A program made the translations under genes and the position numbers. The notes below the pieces were generated by a model. That model was not told where the DNA came from, made no database searches, and saw only the letters and a list, made by a program, of their open reading frames with translations. Below, piece by piece: positions 15,023 to 24,064 of a DNA stretch of 33,994 nt (position 1 is its first letter; each line of letters starts with the position of its first letter). Origin of the DNA: an uncultured Bacteroidales bacterium. GTDB lineage: Bacteria > Bacteroidota > Bacteroidia > Bacteroidales > UBA932. Where the stretch lies: positions 1 through 33,994 of the forward strand of contig CAJUEK010000016.1 of NCBI GenBank assembly GCA_910585445.1. Reading direction: 5' to 3'.

Positions 15023-15916
15023 ATGGGAAAAGAGGGGAAAGAGAAAAATTCCGGTTTGTCCGGTTCGTTTGTGACAGGGGCTGTGGCAATGGTCTTTCTG
15101 GTCATCGGCTATCAGACGGCCTTGTTTGTCCATAGCGCGGCAGTGACCAGGATTGCCGCCAATCGTGATTGTCCTGATACGGTCTTTGTGTACAGGGAAG
15201 AAAAGGCGGGTGCTGCTGTGGCGAATAAGATTGAATCATCTGTTGTGGAGCGCAGGAATGCGTCACATTCACCGCGTGCTGCGGCTGTCAGGTCTTCTGT
15301 GCCTTTCCGCAGTATTGAAAATTTCAGATTTGACCCTAATACGGTTTCGGAAGAAGACCTGTGCCGCCTTGGATTCTCCCCGAAGCAGGCTCGCTCCATA
15401 GCTAATTATCGTGCCAAGGGCGGGCGTTTTCGCCGTAAGGGTGATTTTGCGAAGTCTTTTGTCGTCTCAGACAGCATTTACAGGCGTCTTGAGCCTTATA
15501 TCGACATACCTTTGATTGATGTCAATACGGCAGATTCGGCTGCATTTGATTCTCTTCCCGGCATAGGCGGGTGGTTCGCTTCGCGTATTGTGAGTCATCG
15601 CAAGTCACTCGGTGGATATTCCCATTTGGAGCAGCTCATGGACATAAAAGGGCTTGACCGTGACAAATTCGAAGGCTTGCGTGACCTGGTGACCATATCT
15701 GAGGAGAATATGACCCCTTATCCGATATGGACTCTGCCGGCAGACTCATTGAAGCGCCATCCTTATGTCGGCAATTATGAGACGGCCTGTGCCATAGTGC
15801 TGTATAGGGAGAACAATCCTCCTGAGCGTTGTACCGTGGAGGCCCTGGAATCCTCCGGCATCATTTCCGGTGAGAATGCCTTGAAGCTTGCCAGATGCAG
15901 GCTTGTGCCTCCATAA
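15023..15916 (+). CDS. Membrane-anchored helix-hairpin-helix (ComEA-like) protein
   Basis: 297 residues. A cytoplasmic basic N-terminus is followed by one membrane helix (about 16-38, GAVAMVFLVIGYQTALFV), a linker, then helix-hairpin-helix repeats: FDPNTVSEEDLCRLGFSPKQ with RAKGGRF (about 102-145), IDVNTADSAAFDSLPGIG with HRKSLGGY (about 165-200), and a weaker third unit near the C-terminus. ComEA-type HhH units bind DNA non-specifically and serve in DNA uptake; Bacteroidetes proteins with several such units are common and mostly uncharacterised. It stands alone between terminators. Confidence 0.82.
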   Translation: MGKEGKEKNSGLSGSFVTGAVAMVFLVIGYQTALFVHSAAVTRIAANRDCPDTVFVYREEKAGAAVANKIESSVVERRNASHSPRAAAVRSSVPFRSIENFRFDPNTVSEEDLCRLGFSPKQARSIANYRAKGGRFRRKGDFAKSFVVSDSIYRRLEPYIDIPLIDVNTADSAAFDSLPGIGGWFASRIVSHRKSLGGYSHLEQLMDIKGLDRDKFEGLRDLVTISEENMTPYPIWTLPADSLKRHPYVGNYETACAIVLYRENNPPERCTVEALESSGIISGENALKLARCRLVPP

Positions 15917-15930
15917 AACTGATTGCCGTG

Positions 15931-16695
15931 CTACAATGTGCCGGAAAGTGTCTTGGCTGACGGTGAGGCCGGAGCATGTCCGAACCTTGATTTGCGGAAG
16001 ATGCCCTCAAGAATGTTCTCTTCGGTTTCTGATGTAATGCCGGTGTCTCCTGCTGATTTGTACCATTTCCATCTGAATGTCACCGGTACATTGTCCTCCG
16101 TAATGATTCCTGCAATCGGAAAACTTATGAATCCGCCCTGGAGAACGAATCTTTCCTGGCCGGTTTCACCTATGGTCTCGCCGGATGCATTGTGACGGAT
16201 TATGAATGAGTACCCTGCGGTGCCGCTGTCCCTGTCCTCCAGAACAAGGTTCACGGAATGGACTGTTCCGCTCCCGGGAATTACTGGCAGCATCACGTAC
16301 ATGTTGACATATCCTCCTGAAATCCAGATGTTCGTGACTTTGACCGGATCTTCCCTCTGCATTTCTTCGTTCCCGGATAAGGCGCTTGCCTGAAGCGGGT
16401 CTTTGACAATGGCCTTGTAAGCTTCCCGGATGCGTATTCCATATGCTTCCCTATGTGGACTCTTGTTCAGTACATCATATATTATGAATGCCCTGTCATT
16501 GTCCTCAAGACGTTCGGCACATGCGTACTCTTCTATGTCCAATATGGTTCCGGAATCGCTGTTGAAACTGCTGCCGCTTATATTGCCTATTGCAGAGATG
16601 CCATATTGCAACGTGTTGTCTTGCGAGCAGGATGCCACTGTCATGATGGATGCTCCGGCAATTGCCGATATTAATGCTTTGGAAATTTTGTTCAT
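15931..16695 (-). CDS. NigD-like lipoprotein
   Basis: 254 residues. Lipoprotein signal 1-22 with the lipobox VASC, so Cys23 is lipidated. After an OB-like N-terminal part (about 45-105, AFIIYDVLNKSP) comes the typical NigD C-terminal sandwich: DPVKVTNIWISGGYVNMYV, then HSVNLVLED, FIIRHNASGE and GFISFPIAG. The NigD-like family is a Bacteroidetes envelope group, one member of which is linked to colicin-like clusters; its function is unknown. It ends 14 bases from the convergent HhH gene. Confidence 0.82.
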   Translation of the reverse strand: MNKISKALISAIAGASIMTVASCSQDNTLQYGISAIGNISGSSFNSDSGTILDIEEYACAERLEDNDRAFIIYDVLNKSPHREAYGIRIREAYKAIVKDPLQASALSGNEEMQREDPVKVTNIWISGGYVNMYVMLPVIPGSGTVHSVNLVLEDRDSGTAGYSFIIRHNASGETIGETGQERFVLQGGFISFPIAGIITEDNVPVTFRWKWYKSAGDTGITSETEENILEGIFRKSRFGHAPASPSAKTLSGTL

Positions 16696-16748
16696 GTATT
16701 CTTATTGTTGGCGGCCATATAGATGCCTGCATAGTGCATATTGTTGCA

Positions 16749-17204
16749 TCATGCCTGTGCTTTCTTTTTTGTCTGCCGTCCTATAAGCTGAATGTCAAAA
16801 CTTTCGATTTTATAGCCTTTGACTCTTTTCCTGCTGAGCAGTGAGCCGATTTGCATCATGAGGTCATCGTCAATCACATCTTTGAAGGTATGGTTCTCAC
16901 AGTCATAAAAATGAAGATGCCTGAATGTGTTTACATCAAAGTACATCTTGTTGTTTGCGCTGAGCCTGTAGTCATATATCCCGAGCAGCGCAAGCTGGGA
17001 CAGGATGTTATATACTGATGCCATTGTGACTTTGGCAGTGCCCTTGTCTTTGATTGCCTCAGTAACCATGTCAGCGGAGGCGTGTCCGAGTGACATCATC
17101 GCGTCATGGACGGCAAGCCGTTGAGGCGTGGCCTTGAGCGAATGCTTCCTCAGTATCGCCTTGAATTCTTCGATATCAGGACATTTGTGCGTTGTCATAG
17201 TCAT
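16749..17204 (-). CDS. Fur-family transcriptional regulator
   Basis: 151 residues from the ATG at 17204 (a TTG at 17210 and an ATG at 17198 are alternatives). A winged helix is seen: LKATPQRLAVHDAM, SADMVTEAI and TMASVYNILSQLALLG match the Fur DNA-binding domain. The dimerisation half keeps FRHLHFYDCENHTFKDV, so the HxHF metal ligands are present. Both CxxC pairs that form the structural zinc site in many Fur/PerR proteins are absent; only two Cys occur in the whole protein. It may sense iron, zinc or peroxide; the sequence does not decide. It has its own consensus promoter. Confidence 0.88.
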   Translation of the reverse strand: MTMTTHKCPDIEEFKAILRKHSLKATPQRLAVHDAMMSLGHASADMVTEAIKDKGTAKVTMASVYNILSQLALLGIYDYRLSANNKMYFDVNTFRHLHFYDCENHTFKDVIDDDLMMQIGSLLSRKRVKGYKIESFDIQLIGRQTKKKAQA

Positions 17205-17217
17205 ATGCAATTTCCCG

Positions 17218-17248
17218 CAAAGTTATGATTTTAGATGCAAGGGTCAAA
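17218..17248 (-). promoter_or_regulatory. Consensus promoter of the Fur-family gene
   Basis: On the minus strand TTTG (plus 17245-17248), a spacer of exactly 19 bases, then TAACTTTG (plus 17218-17225). This is a perfect Bacteroidetes housekeeping promoter. The predicted start near 17211 leaves a leader of only about 7-13 bases. Confidence 0.8.
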
Positions 17249-17321
17249 ATAAATTTGAAAAATTCTAATCTGGAGCGGATGGGTAAGCTGCAGAAGACAT
17301 ATGGGAATACGCAAAAAATGA

Positions 17322-17329
17322 TAAATTTG
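17322..17329 (+). promoter_or_regulatory. -7 box for the SDR gene
   Basis: TAAATTTG, an exact TAnnTTTG match 26 bases before the start at 17356. There is no clear -33 box. Confidence 0.5.
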
Positions 17330-17355
17330 CATGGATTTTTGAATGACAGCTGTAA

Positions 17356-18219
17356 ATGATGATGGAAGAAAAGGATATTGAGACAGGACATGGCAGGCCT
17401 TATGCCCTGGTTACCGGGGCCGCTTCCGGTATGGGGCGGATATATGCGGAGAAGCTTGCTGCAATGGGATATGGGCTTGTCCTGGTTGACATAAATGCGG
17501 CCGGGCTTGAGGAGACCCGCTGCATTGTGAATGGCGGGATGTCCCGTGGAACCGCAGTGCAGGAAGCAAACGGGCCGAATGCTCATGATATAATAACTGT
17601 TGTCCAGGACCTTTCGGCTTCAGACGCCGCTGACAGGGTATATGAAAAGACTTCTGCACTGGGATGTGAGGTTGAGGTGCTGGTCAACAATGCCGGCATT
17701 ATGTATTGCCAGGGGATAGTGGAGACTTCCGAGAAAATGCTCCGGACAATAATGATGGTGCACATGAACACTCCATTGATGCTTTGCCGCAAATACGTGC
17801 CGGCAATGAAAGAAAGGGGATGCGGATATGTGCTCAACATATCATCTCTTGCTGCATGGATGATATGGCCTGGAATAGGAATGTACGGGGTGACCAAGCG
17901 TTTTGTGAGAGGATATTCCAGAGAACTGAGGATAGAGTGCGCAAAGACAGGCGTAAGCGTTACCAATGCGTATTTCGGTGCAGTTGACACTCCTTTGATT
18001 CCGCTGAGTGACAGGCTAAGGACCCTTGCACGTGCGCTTACAGTGATGATTGACCCTGAAAAGGCTGTGGACAAGGCTTTGAAAGCTACTTTCAGGAGGC
18101 GCAGGGGAGTGATGCCGGGACTTTTGAACAAAATTTTCATGCCTGTGGCTGCAATTTTGCCCGATTGGCTGCTCGGCGCCGTTTACCGCAGGACCAGGTC
18201 GTATATGATGAAGGTCTGA
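17356..18219 (+). CDS. Short-chain dehydrogenase/reductase
   Basis: 287 residues. Classical SDR: TGAASGMGRIYAEKLA (20-35, nucleotide-binding TGxxxGxG), LVNNAGIMY, the catalytic Ser in LNISSLAAW and the YxxxK pair in YGVTKRF. The Asp-containing VDINAAG after beta2 suggests NAD(H) rather than NADP(H). An extra 25-residue segment lies between beta2 and DLSASDAAD. The C-terminus is hydrophobic and basic (IFMPVAAILPDWLLGAVYRR), as in microsomal-type SDRs acting on lipids or sterol-like compounds. The substrate is unknown. It is divergent from the Fur-family gene. Confidence 0.88.
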   Translation: MMMEEKDIETGHGRPYALVTGAASGMGRIYAEKLAAMGYGLVLVDINAAGLEETRCIVNGGMSRGTAVQEANGPNAHDIITVVQDLSASDAADRVYEKTSALGCEVEVLVNNAGIMYCQGIVETSEKMLRTIMMVHMNTPLMLCRKYVPAMKERGCGYVLNISSLAAWMIWPGIGMYGVTKRFVRGYSRELRIECAKTGVSVTNAYFGAVDTPLIPLSDRLRTLARALTVMIDPEKAVDKALKATFRRRRGVMPGLLNKIFMPVAAILPDWLLGAVYRRTRSYMMKV

Positions 18220-18295
18220 CGGTTTTGTCTGTGAAGCATCTTTAACACTTTGGCAACTTTATGCCGCAAATCCAAGATGCTTCTGAAAAAAGCAT

Positions 18296-18303
18296 TATAT
18301 TTG
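18296..18303 (+). promoter_or_regulatory. -7 box for trxB
   Basis: TATATTTG, an exact TAnnTTTG match. It lies inside the longer open frame that begins at 18250 and so supports the start at 18328. Confidence 0.6.
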
Positions 18304-18327
18304 CAGTTTGCCGAAAAACAAAAGATT

Positions 18328-19251
18328 ATGGAAACAATAAAATGTCTTATAATAGGAGGCGGTCCTGCTGGCTATACGGCAGCCGTCTATGCAGCAAGGG
18401 CCGAACTGTCGCCTGTCGTATATGAAGGTGTCCAGCCTGGCGGCCAGCTTACTACAACTACTGATATAGAGAATTATCCGGGTTTTGAAAACGGAGTGTC
18501 CGGCTCAGCCCTTATGGAGACAATGAGGGCGCAGGCAGTGCGTCTGGGAGCAGATGTGCGTACCGGTGCCGTAACGTCTGCAGACCTGTCATCAAGGCCT
18601 TTCCGCATAACCATTGACGGAACGTCTGAGATTATGGCCCAGACTCTCATAATCGCTACAGGAGCCACTGCCAAATATCTCGGCTTGCCTTCCGAGACAA
18701 AGTTCAAGGGCATGGGAGTGTCCGCATGCGCGACTTGTGACGGGTTTTTCTATAGGAAAAAGACTGTCGCTGTCGTAGGCGGTGGAGATACGGCATGCGA
18801 GGAGGCGACTTATCTTGCAGGACTTTGCAAAAAGGTATATATGATTGTTCGCCGTGATGTGCTGCGTGCCTCCAAGGCCATGCAGGAGAGAGTGGCGGCT
18901 ACTCAGAACATAGAGATTCTCTGGAACTGCAATACGCAGGAAGTGCTTGGTGACGCGTCCGGAGTGACCGGAGTCCGTCTTGTGAAGAATGACGGGGAAA
19001 TCTTTGACATTGCCGTTGACGGTTTCTTTCTTGCCATCGGGCATCACCCGAACTCTGAGATTTTCAGCAAATGGGTGGATGTTGACAAGGAAGGGTATAT
19101 CGTTACAGACGGAAAGACATCAAAGACGAATGTGGATGGAGTCTTTGCCGCAGGCGATGTGCAGGACCCTATTTACAGACAGGCCATAACTGCCGCCGCG
19201 TCAGGTTGCCGTGCTGCTATGGATGCTGAGAAATTCCTTAAGATGAACTGA
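18328..19251 (+). CDS. trxB: Thioredoxin reductase
   Basis: FAD enzyme that reduces thioredoxin with NADPH. 307 residues from METIKCL; the extension upstream to 18250 contains the promoter box and is not family-like. FAD-binding GGGPAGYTAA at 10-19, redox pair Cys134/Cys137 in CATCDGFF, NADPH-binding VVGGGDTACEE and the C-terminal GVFAAGDVQD are all present, as in low-molecular-weight bacterial TrxB. Confidence 0.96.
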   Translation: METIKCLIIGGGPAGYTAAVYAARAELSPVVYEGVQPGGQLTTTTDIENYPGFENGVSGSALMETMRAQAVRLGADVRTGAVTSADLSSRPFRITIDGTSEIMAQTLIIATGATAKYLGLPSETKFKGMGVSACATCDGFFYRKKTVAVVGGGDTACEEATYLAGLCKKVYMIVRRDVLRASKAMQERVAATQNIEILWNCNTQEVLGDASGVTGVRLVKNDGEIFDIAVDGFFLAIGHHPNSEIFSKWVDVDKEGYIVTDGKTSKTNVDGVFAAGDVQDPIYRQAITAAASGCRAAMDAEKFLKMN

Positions 19252-19303
19252 CGCAGGCATCGGATGATGACGTCATAATATAAATTCCAAATTACCTAAA
19301 AAG

Positions 19304-20245
19304 ATGAAATTGAGGAACATATGTATTGCTCTTGTCTTCGTGCTTTCAATGGCATCATGCAAGTCACAATATGAGATTCTTTTGAACAGCAATGACTCTG
19401 ATTTGAAATATGAGGCGGCTTTCGACTACTACAACAGGGGTAAATTCTCCAAGGCTGCCGCTCTGTTCGAATCATTGTCGGTCCTTACCAACGGAACGGA
19501 ACGTGATGATACTGTAAGATATTATTGGGGACTCAGCAACTACAAGTTCAAGGACTACTATACGGCGGAGACCAATTTCGAGAAGTTCGTTGAAAGCTAC
19601 CCCCGCAGTCCGTTTACCTCAGAGGCCAGATTCCTCCGCCTTGACTGCCTTTATCGCCAGACGCTGAGATATGAGCTGGACCAGACTCCTACATATAAGG
19701 CAATTTCATCCATTTCAGAGTATATTCTTGAATATCCTTCTTCTACGCATATGGGAGAGTGCCGTGACATGCTTGTGGAGCTTAACGGCCGTCTCGACAG
19801 GAAGGCATACGAAGGGGCAAGGCTTTATTATAAGATGGAGGACTATCTCGCATCACGTGTGGCATTCGGAAATGTGCTGAAGGAGGATGCTGAGAACATA
19901 TACAGGGAGGATATCCTATATTATATCGCAATGTCATCATACAAGTATGCGCATCTCAGCGTGCCGGCCAAGCAGAAGGAAAGATATCTGACATTTGTGG
20001 ATGACTACTACAATTTCATCGGTGAGCTTCCTGATTCCGATTACCGCAAGGAACTTGATGCCGCTTATCACAAAGCCCAGAAGGCCCTTGGAAAACAGGG
20101 AATGGATACAGCGGATTCGGAAAAGTCCGAGCGTGATTTCGCAAAGGAAAGGCGCAAGCTTGTGAAAGAGGCGAGAAAGTCCGAAAAAAATGAAACCCTC
20201 TTTGAATCGGGCGGTATAATAAATTGGAGGGACTTTCTTTTGTGA
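19304..20245 (+). CDS. bamD: Outer membrane assembly lipoprotein BamD
   Basis: 313 residues. Lipoprotein signal ending SMASC, Cys19 lipidated. TPR-like repeats follow: KYEAAFDYYNRGKFSKAAAL, then YYWGLSNYKFKDYYTAETNF, VESYPRSPFTSEARFL and a C-terminal set with VAFGNVLKEDAENIYRED. BamD is a periplasmic scaffold of the BAM complex, which inserts beta-barrel proteins; its partner BamA is encoded at 28517. The C-terminus is unusually Lys/Glu-rich (about 280-305). It is first in a bamD-rpoZ-recN run. Confidence 0.92.
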   Translation: MKLRNICIALVFVLSMASCKSQYEILLNSNDSDLKYEAAFDYYNRGKFSKAAALFESLSVLTNGTERDDTVRYYWGLSNYKFKDYYTAETNFEKFVESYPRSPFTSEARFLRLDCLYRQTLRYELDQTPTYKAISSISEYILEYPSSTHMGECRDMLVELNGRLDRKAYEGARLYYKMEDYLASRVAFGNVLKEDAENIYREDILYYIAMSSYKYAHLSVPAKQKERYLTFVDDYYNFIGELPDSDYRKELDAAYHKAQKALGKQGMDTADSEKSERDFAKERRKLVKEARKSEKNETLFESGGIINWRDFLL

Positions 20246-20320
20246 TGCCCTCATGCGTCAGGAAGCAATGGCTTTGCATCCTGTATGATTAACTGAATTA
20301 CAGAAAAAACAATAAACGAA

Positions 20321-20644
20321 ATGGCAAAACAGAAAACACCTACAAACACTCTTACAAGAGACCTTTGTGATCTTGCGGCTCCTACCGGAAACATCTATGA
20401 GACGGTTGTAATCCTCTCCAAGAGGGCTAACCAGATAGCTATTGCCGAGAAGAAAGAGCTTACGAGGAAGCTTGAGGATTTCAAGAATGACCGTGACACA
20501 ATGGAGGAGGTCTTCGAGAACAGGGAGCAGATAGAGATTTCCAAATATTATGAGAGACAGCCTAAGCCTAGCCTTGTTGCGATAGAGGAGTTCAAAGACA
20601 ATGAGGTCTTCTACAGGATGGCAAAGCAGGACGATAACGACTGA
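20321..20644 (+). CDS. rpoZ: RNA polymerase omega subunit (Bacteroidetes type)
   Basis: 107 residues. The PTNTLTRDLCDLAAPTGNIY segment followed by VVILSKRANQIA matches the Bacteroidetes omega subunit, and the C-terminal ENREQIEISKYYERQPKP is the lineage-typical tail. Omega helps assemble and stabilise RNA polymerase. It lies 8 bases before recN and after bamD. Confidence 0.88.
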   Translation: MAKQKTPTNTLTRDLCDLAAPTGNIYETVVILSKRANQIAIAEKKELTRKLEDFKNDRDTMEEVFENREQIEISKYYERQPKPSLVAIEEFKDNEVFYRMAKQDDND

Positions 20645-20652
20645 TTCAGGAC

Positions 20653-22326
20653 ATGCTCAGCCGGCTTCATGTAAAGAATTACGTTTTGATAGACTCTTTG
20701 GAGATTGAATTTCCGAAGGGTCTGGTCATCATTACGGGGCAGACCGGAGCGGGAAAGTCAATTCTGCTCGGGGCCTTGTCTCTTGTCATGGGGTCAAAGG
20801 CTGATGCGTCATGTGTCGGTTCCGGAGCGGACAACTGTGTCGTTGAGGCTGAGTTTGACACTGATGACCTCTCACTCATGGAACTTGTAGAGGAAAATGA
20901 GGCAGAGTGGGACGGAGGACATCTGATAATAAGGCGTGTAGTGAACCGTTCGGGACGCTCAAGGGCCTTTATAAATGATTCTCCTGTGCCTGTTGGCCTG
21001 CTTCAGTCAATTTCCTCCCGTCTGGTTGACATACACTCCCAGCACCAGACTATGCTCCTGTCGGACAGAAGTTTTCAGCTTGCCGTGCTTGACCATTATG
21101 CCGGCAACACGGCTCTCAGGGAAGAGTGCGCGCTTTCATGGCGTATGCTCCAGTCCCTTAAGTCAGAGCTTGCCGGACTGGAGTCGCGGCTCTCTTCGCT
21201 CAAGAATGAGCAGGACTATAATGAGGCCCAGTTCAAGCAGCTTGATGCCGCAGGAATCAGGGCAGGGGAGCTTGCGGAACTTGAAGAAGAGCAGAGGCAG
21301 CTTGCCAATGCTGAAGAGATAAAATCCGGCCTGTGCGCTGCAGAGAATCTTTTCACCGGCCCGTTGGGAGGAGATGGCGGCCTTTCTGTGGACTCGGCCC
21401 TTAAGGAAGCTGATAAGCTTCTTGCCAAGGTCGGACGCTATGTTCCGGCCGCGGCAGAACTTGCTGAGAGGACAGCATCATGCCGCCGTGAGCTGGATGA
21501 CATAATCGCGGAAGTTTCCTCACTCAATTCCGCCACGGACTTGTCAGGCAGCAGGCTTGAAGAGGTGGAAGACCGCATGTCCTTTCTTTATTCGCTGATG
21601 CAGAAGCATTCCTGCACAAGCGAGGAGGAACTGATTGCCCTGCGTGACAGATTGTCCGGACTTCTTTTCGATTCAACACGTCTTGAAGAGGAGCGTGACG
21701 CCCTTGCCGCTCAGGTAAAGGAATCTGAGGCGGAGTTTTCCGGCAAGGCAGATGAACTGGCCTTGTCAAGGAGAAAGGCCGCAGGCAGTTTCTCAGGAAG
21801 CATTACTGAGATGATACGCAACATGGAACTGCCATATGCTGTCTTTGACGTGGAGCTGTCTGATGCTCCTGTTTCAGCTACAGGCCATGATGCCGTGTTC
21901 TTCCGTTTCTCCTCTTCCGGGAAAAATCCTGTCGATGTGGCCAAGTGCGCGTCCGGCGGAGAAATGTCGAGGATTATGCTTGCCTTGAAGGCAATGATGG
22001 CAAGGTTCACCAACATGCCTACAATGATTTTTGATGAGATTGATACCGGAGTTTCCGGAAGTGTAGCTGACAAGATGGGTTCCGTCATATGTGAAATGGG
22101 TGAGAATATGCAGGTATTTGCAATAACTCATCTTCCTCAGGTGGCTGCAAAAGGGTCTGCCCACTATCTTGTCTCCAAAGAAATCAACCCTGAGACTTCC
22201 ACTGCAGTTTCCACAATAAAAAAACTCTCTGAAGACCAGAGAGTTCTTGAAGTTGCGAGGATGCTGAGCGGTTCCGTACTGACGGATGCTGCAATTGCCA
22301 ATGCAAAGTCGCTCCTCGGGCATTAA
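20653..22326 (+). CDS. recN: DNA repair protein RecN
   Basis: SMC-like ATPase of double-strand break repair, cytosolic. 557 residues. Walker A GQTGAGKS at 29-36, Q-loop region DIHSQHQTMLL, a central coiled coil (about 165-395), signature ASGGEMSRIML near 434 and Walker B TMIFDEIDTGVSG from about 456, followed by the switch histidine in ITHLPQVAA. Complete. It ends three bases from the convergent LysM gene. Confidence 0.95.
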   Translation: MLSRLHVKNYVLIDSLEIEFPKGLVIITGQTGAGKSILLGALSLVMGSKADASCVGSGADNCVVEAEFDTDDLSLMELVEENEAEWDGGHLIIRRVVNRSGRSRAFINDSPVPVGLLQSISSRLVDIHSQHQTMLLSDRSFQLAVLDHYAGNTALREECALSWRMLQSLKSELAGLESRLSSLKNEQDYNEAQFKQLDAAGIRAGELAELEEEQRQLANAEEIKSGLCAAENLFTGPLGGDGGLSVDSALKEADKLLAKVGRYVPAAAELAERTASCRRELDDIIAEVSSLNSATDLSGSRLEEVEDRMSFLYSLMQKHSCTSEEELIALRDRLSGLLFDSTRLEEERDALAAQVKESEAEFSGKADELALSRRKAAGSFSGSITEMIRNMELPYAVFDVELSDAPVSATGHDAVFFRFSSSGKNPVDVAKCASGGEMSRIMLALKAMMARFTNMPTMIFDEIDTGVSGSVADKMGSVICEMGENMQVFAITHLPQVAAKGSAHYLVSKEINPETSTAVSTIKKLSEDQRVLEVARMLSGSVLTDAAIANAKSLLGH

Positions 22327-22329
22327 GCC

Positions 22330-24063
22330 TTATTTTACTTTCTCTATTGACCAGTCACGGCCATAGACAATTCTTCTGATGCCTTCATTTGCATATCCTC
22401 CGCCAGGAATCTGCCTGCAGCGGAATCTGCATTGCAGCATGTCCATTTCCGAACTTTCCAGCATTTGCGTCCAGCCATCACCGTATTTCGCGCAAAGCTC
22501 AAGAAAATATCGGGTGACATCATAGCCTTGGAATGCGAACTGAGTAGGCTCAGTGCGGAACAGCGCCCTGTATTTCATAAGGAAATCCCTTACCTTTTCG
22601 TCATCATAGTCAATGAAATATGCAAGGCTCGCATGCAGGGACGTATTGTGGAGGTTTTCAACCTCGATGGTTTCAAATGAGCGGATTTTTGCCGGTCCGT
22701 AGAGCACGACGTCATACTTGTCATGTACTATGAGGTTGAGGTTGCGCACGACATCATTTACGAAAGCCTCGCTTTCTGATGCTATTACGACGCGGTTCGT
22801 GCCGCTCCTGGTCATTATACCCTCAAGCGGTATCTGTATTTTACGTCCGTCGAGTATGCTGTAAGAGAACGGGGCATAGTTGATTGACGCAGAGTCCATG
22901 GCCGCTTTCATCAGCCTTCCCGCATCATTCATCCTCGCTTCTTTTTCCGATATTACTATGACTTTGTCTCCGGCTCTGCTGCTTTCCGCAATCCAGCTTG
23001 CCATGTCGGCATACTGATGCAGATTGGATGCAGGTGCCTGTATCATGTTCCTGTAGCCCTGCACGAGTGAGCCAGCCCTCGGGTCAAGAGGGGAGACCAG
23101 AATGCATGATTCCGGCGCCATCGCAAAGAGCTTCGTTATGTCAGCAGAGGATACCGGACCTATTACCATGTCTGTCTGGGAGAGGCTGTATCGTGTGATT
23201 CCCATGCTTCCGGAAGATATGTCATGCACCTGCAGGTCAATGTCCACTCCTTCTGCCGCCATGTCTTTCGCCGCAAGGAGGGCACCGCTGTAGAAGTCCA
23301 TGTTGCTGCGGCTGCTTGTGCTTCCGGTTGCCTTCAGAGGCAACAGCATGGCCACCTTGATGCGGTTTTTCGGAATGAAATTCCGGAATATGCCATTGTC
23401 GCTTCCGGAATCGTCTCCGAAAGCTGTGTCAAGATTCATGTCCTCTTCAGTGTCAGCCGCATTTGCCGGCAATTCTGTTTTTGCCGCTGCCACATATTGG
23501 CCTTTTTCAGGAATGACAAGCTTCTGCCTGTTCTTGAGCTTTCTTCCCGTGAGCCCGTTGGCCATGATTATCTCTTCAGCAGTTATGCCGTATTTCATGG
23601 CTATGCCCTCTATGTCCTCATACCACTTTACTACATGTGAACGGGTTTTCGGCTTTTTTACGGTTGGCTCGGCCGCTTGCATCGGCTGCATTGCGTCTGA
23701 AGAACTTTCCTTCCTGTATTCCCTTGCCGGGCTTTCCTGCTTCTTTTCCTGTCCGGCATTTCCGATTGCATCCTGTGACGGAATCAGTATGATGGAATTT
23801 TTCTTAAGGCCTGTTTCGCGCAGGGAAGGGTTGAACTTGTAGATGTCCTCTATGCTTACGCCATATGCCTTGCTTATGGAATAGAGAGTCTGACGCTCCA
23901 TGACTATATGCGAGTAGCAGACTTTTCCGTCAATCTTTACTTTCTCCTTCGATATCATCACCGGCTCCGCAACATATTCCTGTGCGGCCATGCCGGCGGA
24001 AAATGTGACCATAGCCAATGCCGCTGCAATGCCGCGGACAGATCTCATTATGCGTATTTCCAT
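22330..24063 (-). CDS. LysM protein with periplasmic-binding-like C-terminal domain
   Basis: 577 residues. Signal peptide ending AGMAAQ (Met6 is an alternative start). Two LysM domains: about 50-95 (ERQTLYSISKAYGVSIEDIY ... ILIP) and about 143-187 (YEDIEGIAMKYGITAEEIIM ... LVIP). From about 233 a type-1 periplasmic-binding fold follows (RIKVAMLLPLKATG, YSGALLAAKDMA, DMVIGPVSSADI, FAFQGYDVTRYF). LysM parts bind peptidoglycan; the C-terminal domain resembles amino-acid-type substrate-binding proteins but no transporter is nearby, and its ligand is unknown. It is third in the OmpH-GT4-LysM operon, one base after the glycosyltransferase. Confidence 0.85.
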   Translation of the reverse strand: MEIRIMRSVRGIAAALAMVTFSAGMAAQEYVAEPVMISKEKVKIDGKVCYSHIVMERQTLYSISKAYGVSIEDIYKFNPSLRETGLKKNSIILIPSQDAIGNAGQEKKQESPAREYRKESSSDAMQPMQAAEPTVKKPKTRSHVVKWYEDIEGIAMKYGITAEEIIMANGLTGRKLKNRQKLVIPEKGQYVAAAKTELPANAADTEEDMNLDTAFGDDSGSDNGIFRNFIPKNRIKVAMLLPLKATGSTSSRSNMDFYSGALLAAKDMAAEGVDIDLQVHDISSGSMGITRYSLSQTDMVIGPVSSADITKLFAMAPESCILVSPLDPRAGSLVQGYRNMIQAPASNLHQYADMASWIAESSRAGDKVIVISEKEARMNDAGRLMKAAMDSASINYAPFSYSILDGRKIQIPLEGIMTRSGTNRVVIASESEAFVNDVVRNLNLIVHDKYDVVLYGPAKIRSFETIEVENLHNTSLHASLAYFIDYDDEKVRDFLMKYRALFRTEPTQFAFQGYDVTRYFLELCAKYGDGWTQMLESSEMDMLQCRFRCRQIPGGGYANEGIRRIVYGRDWSIEKVK

Positions 24064-24064
24064 A

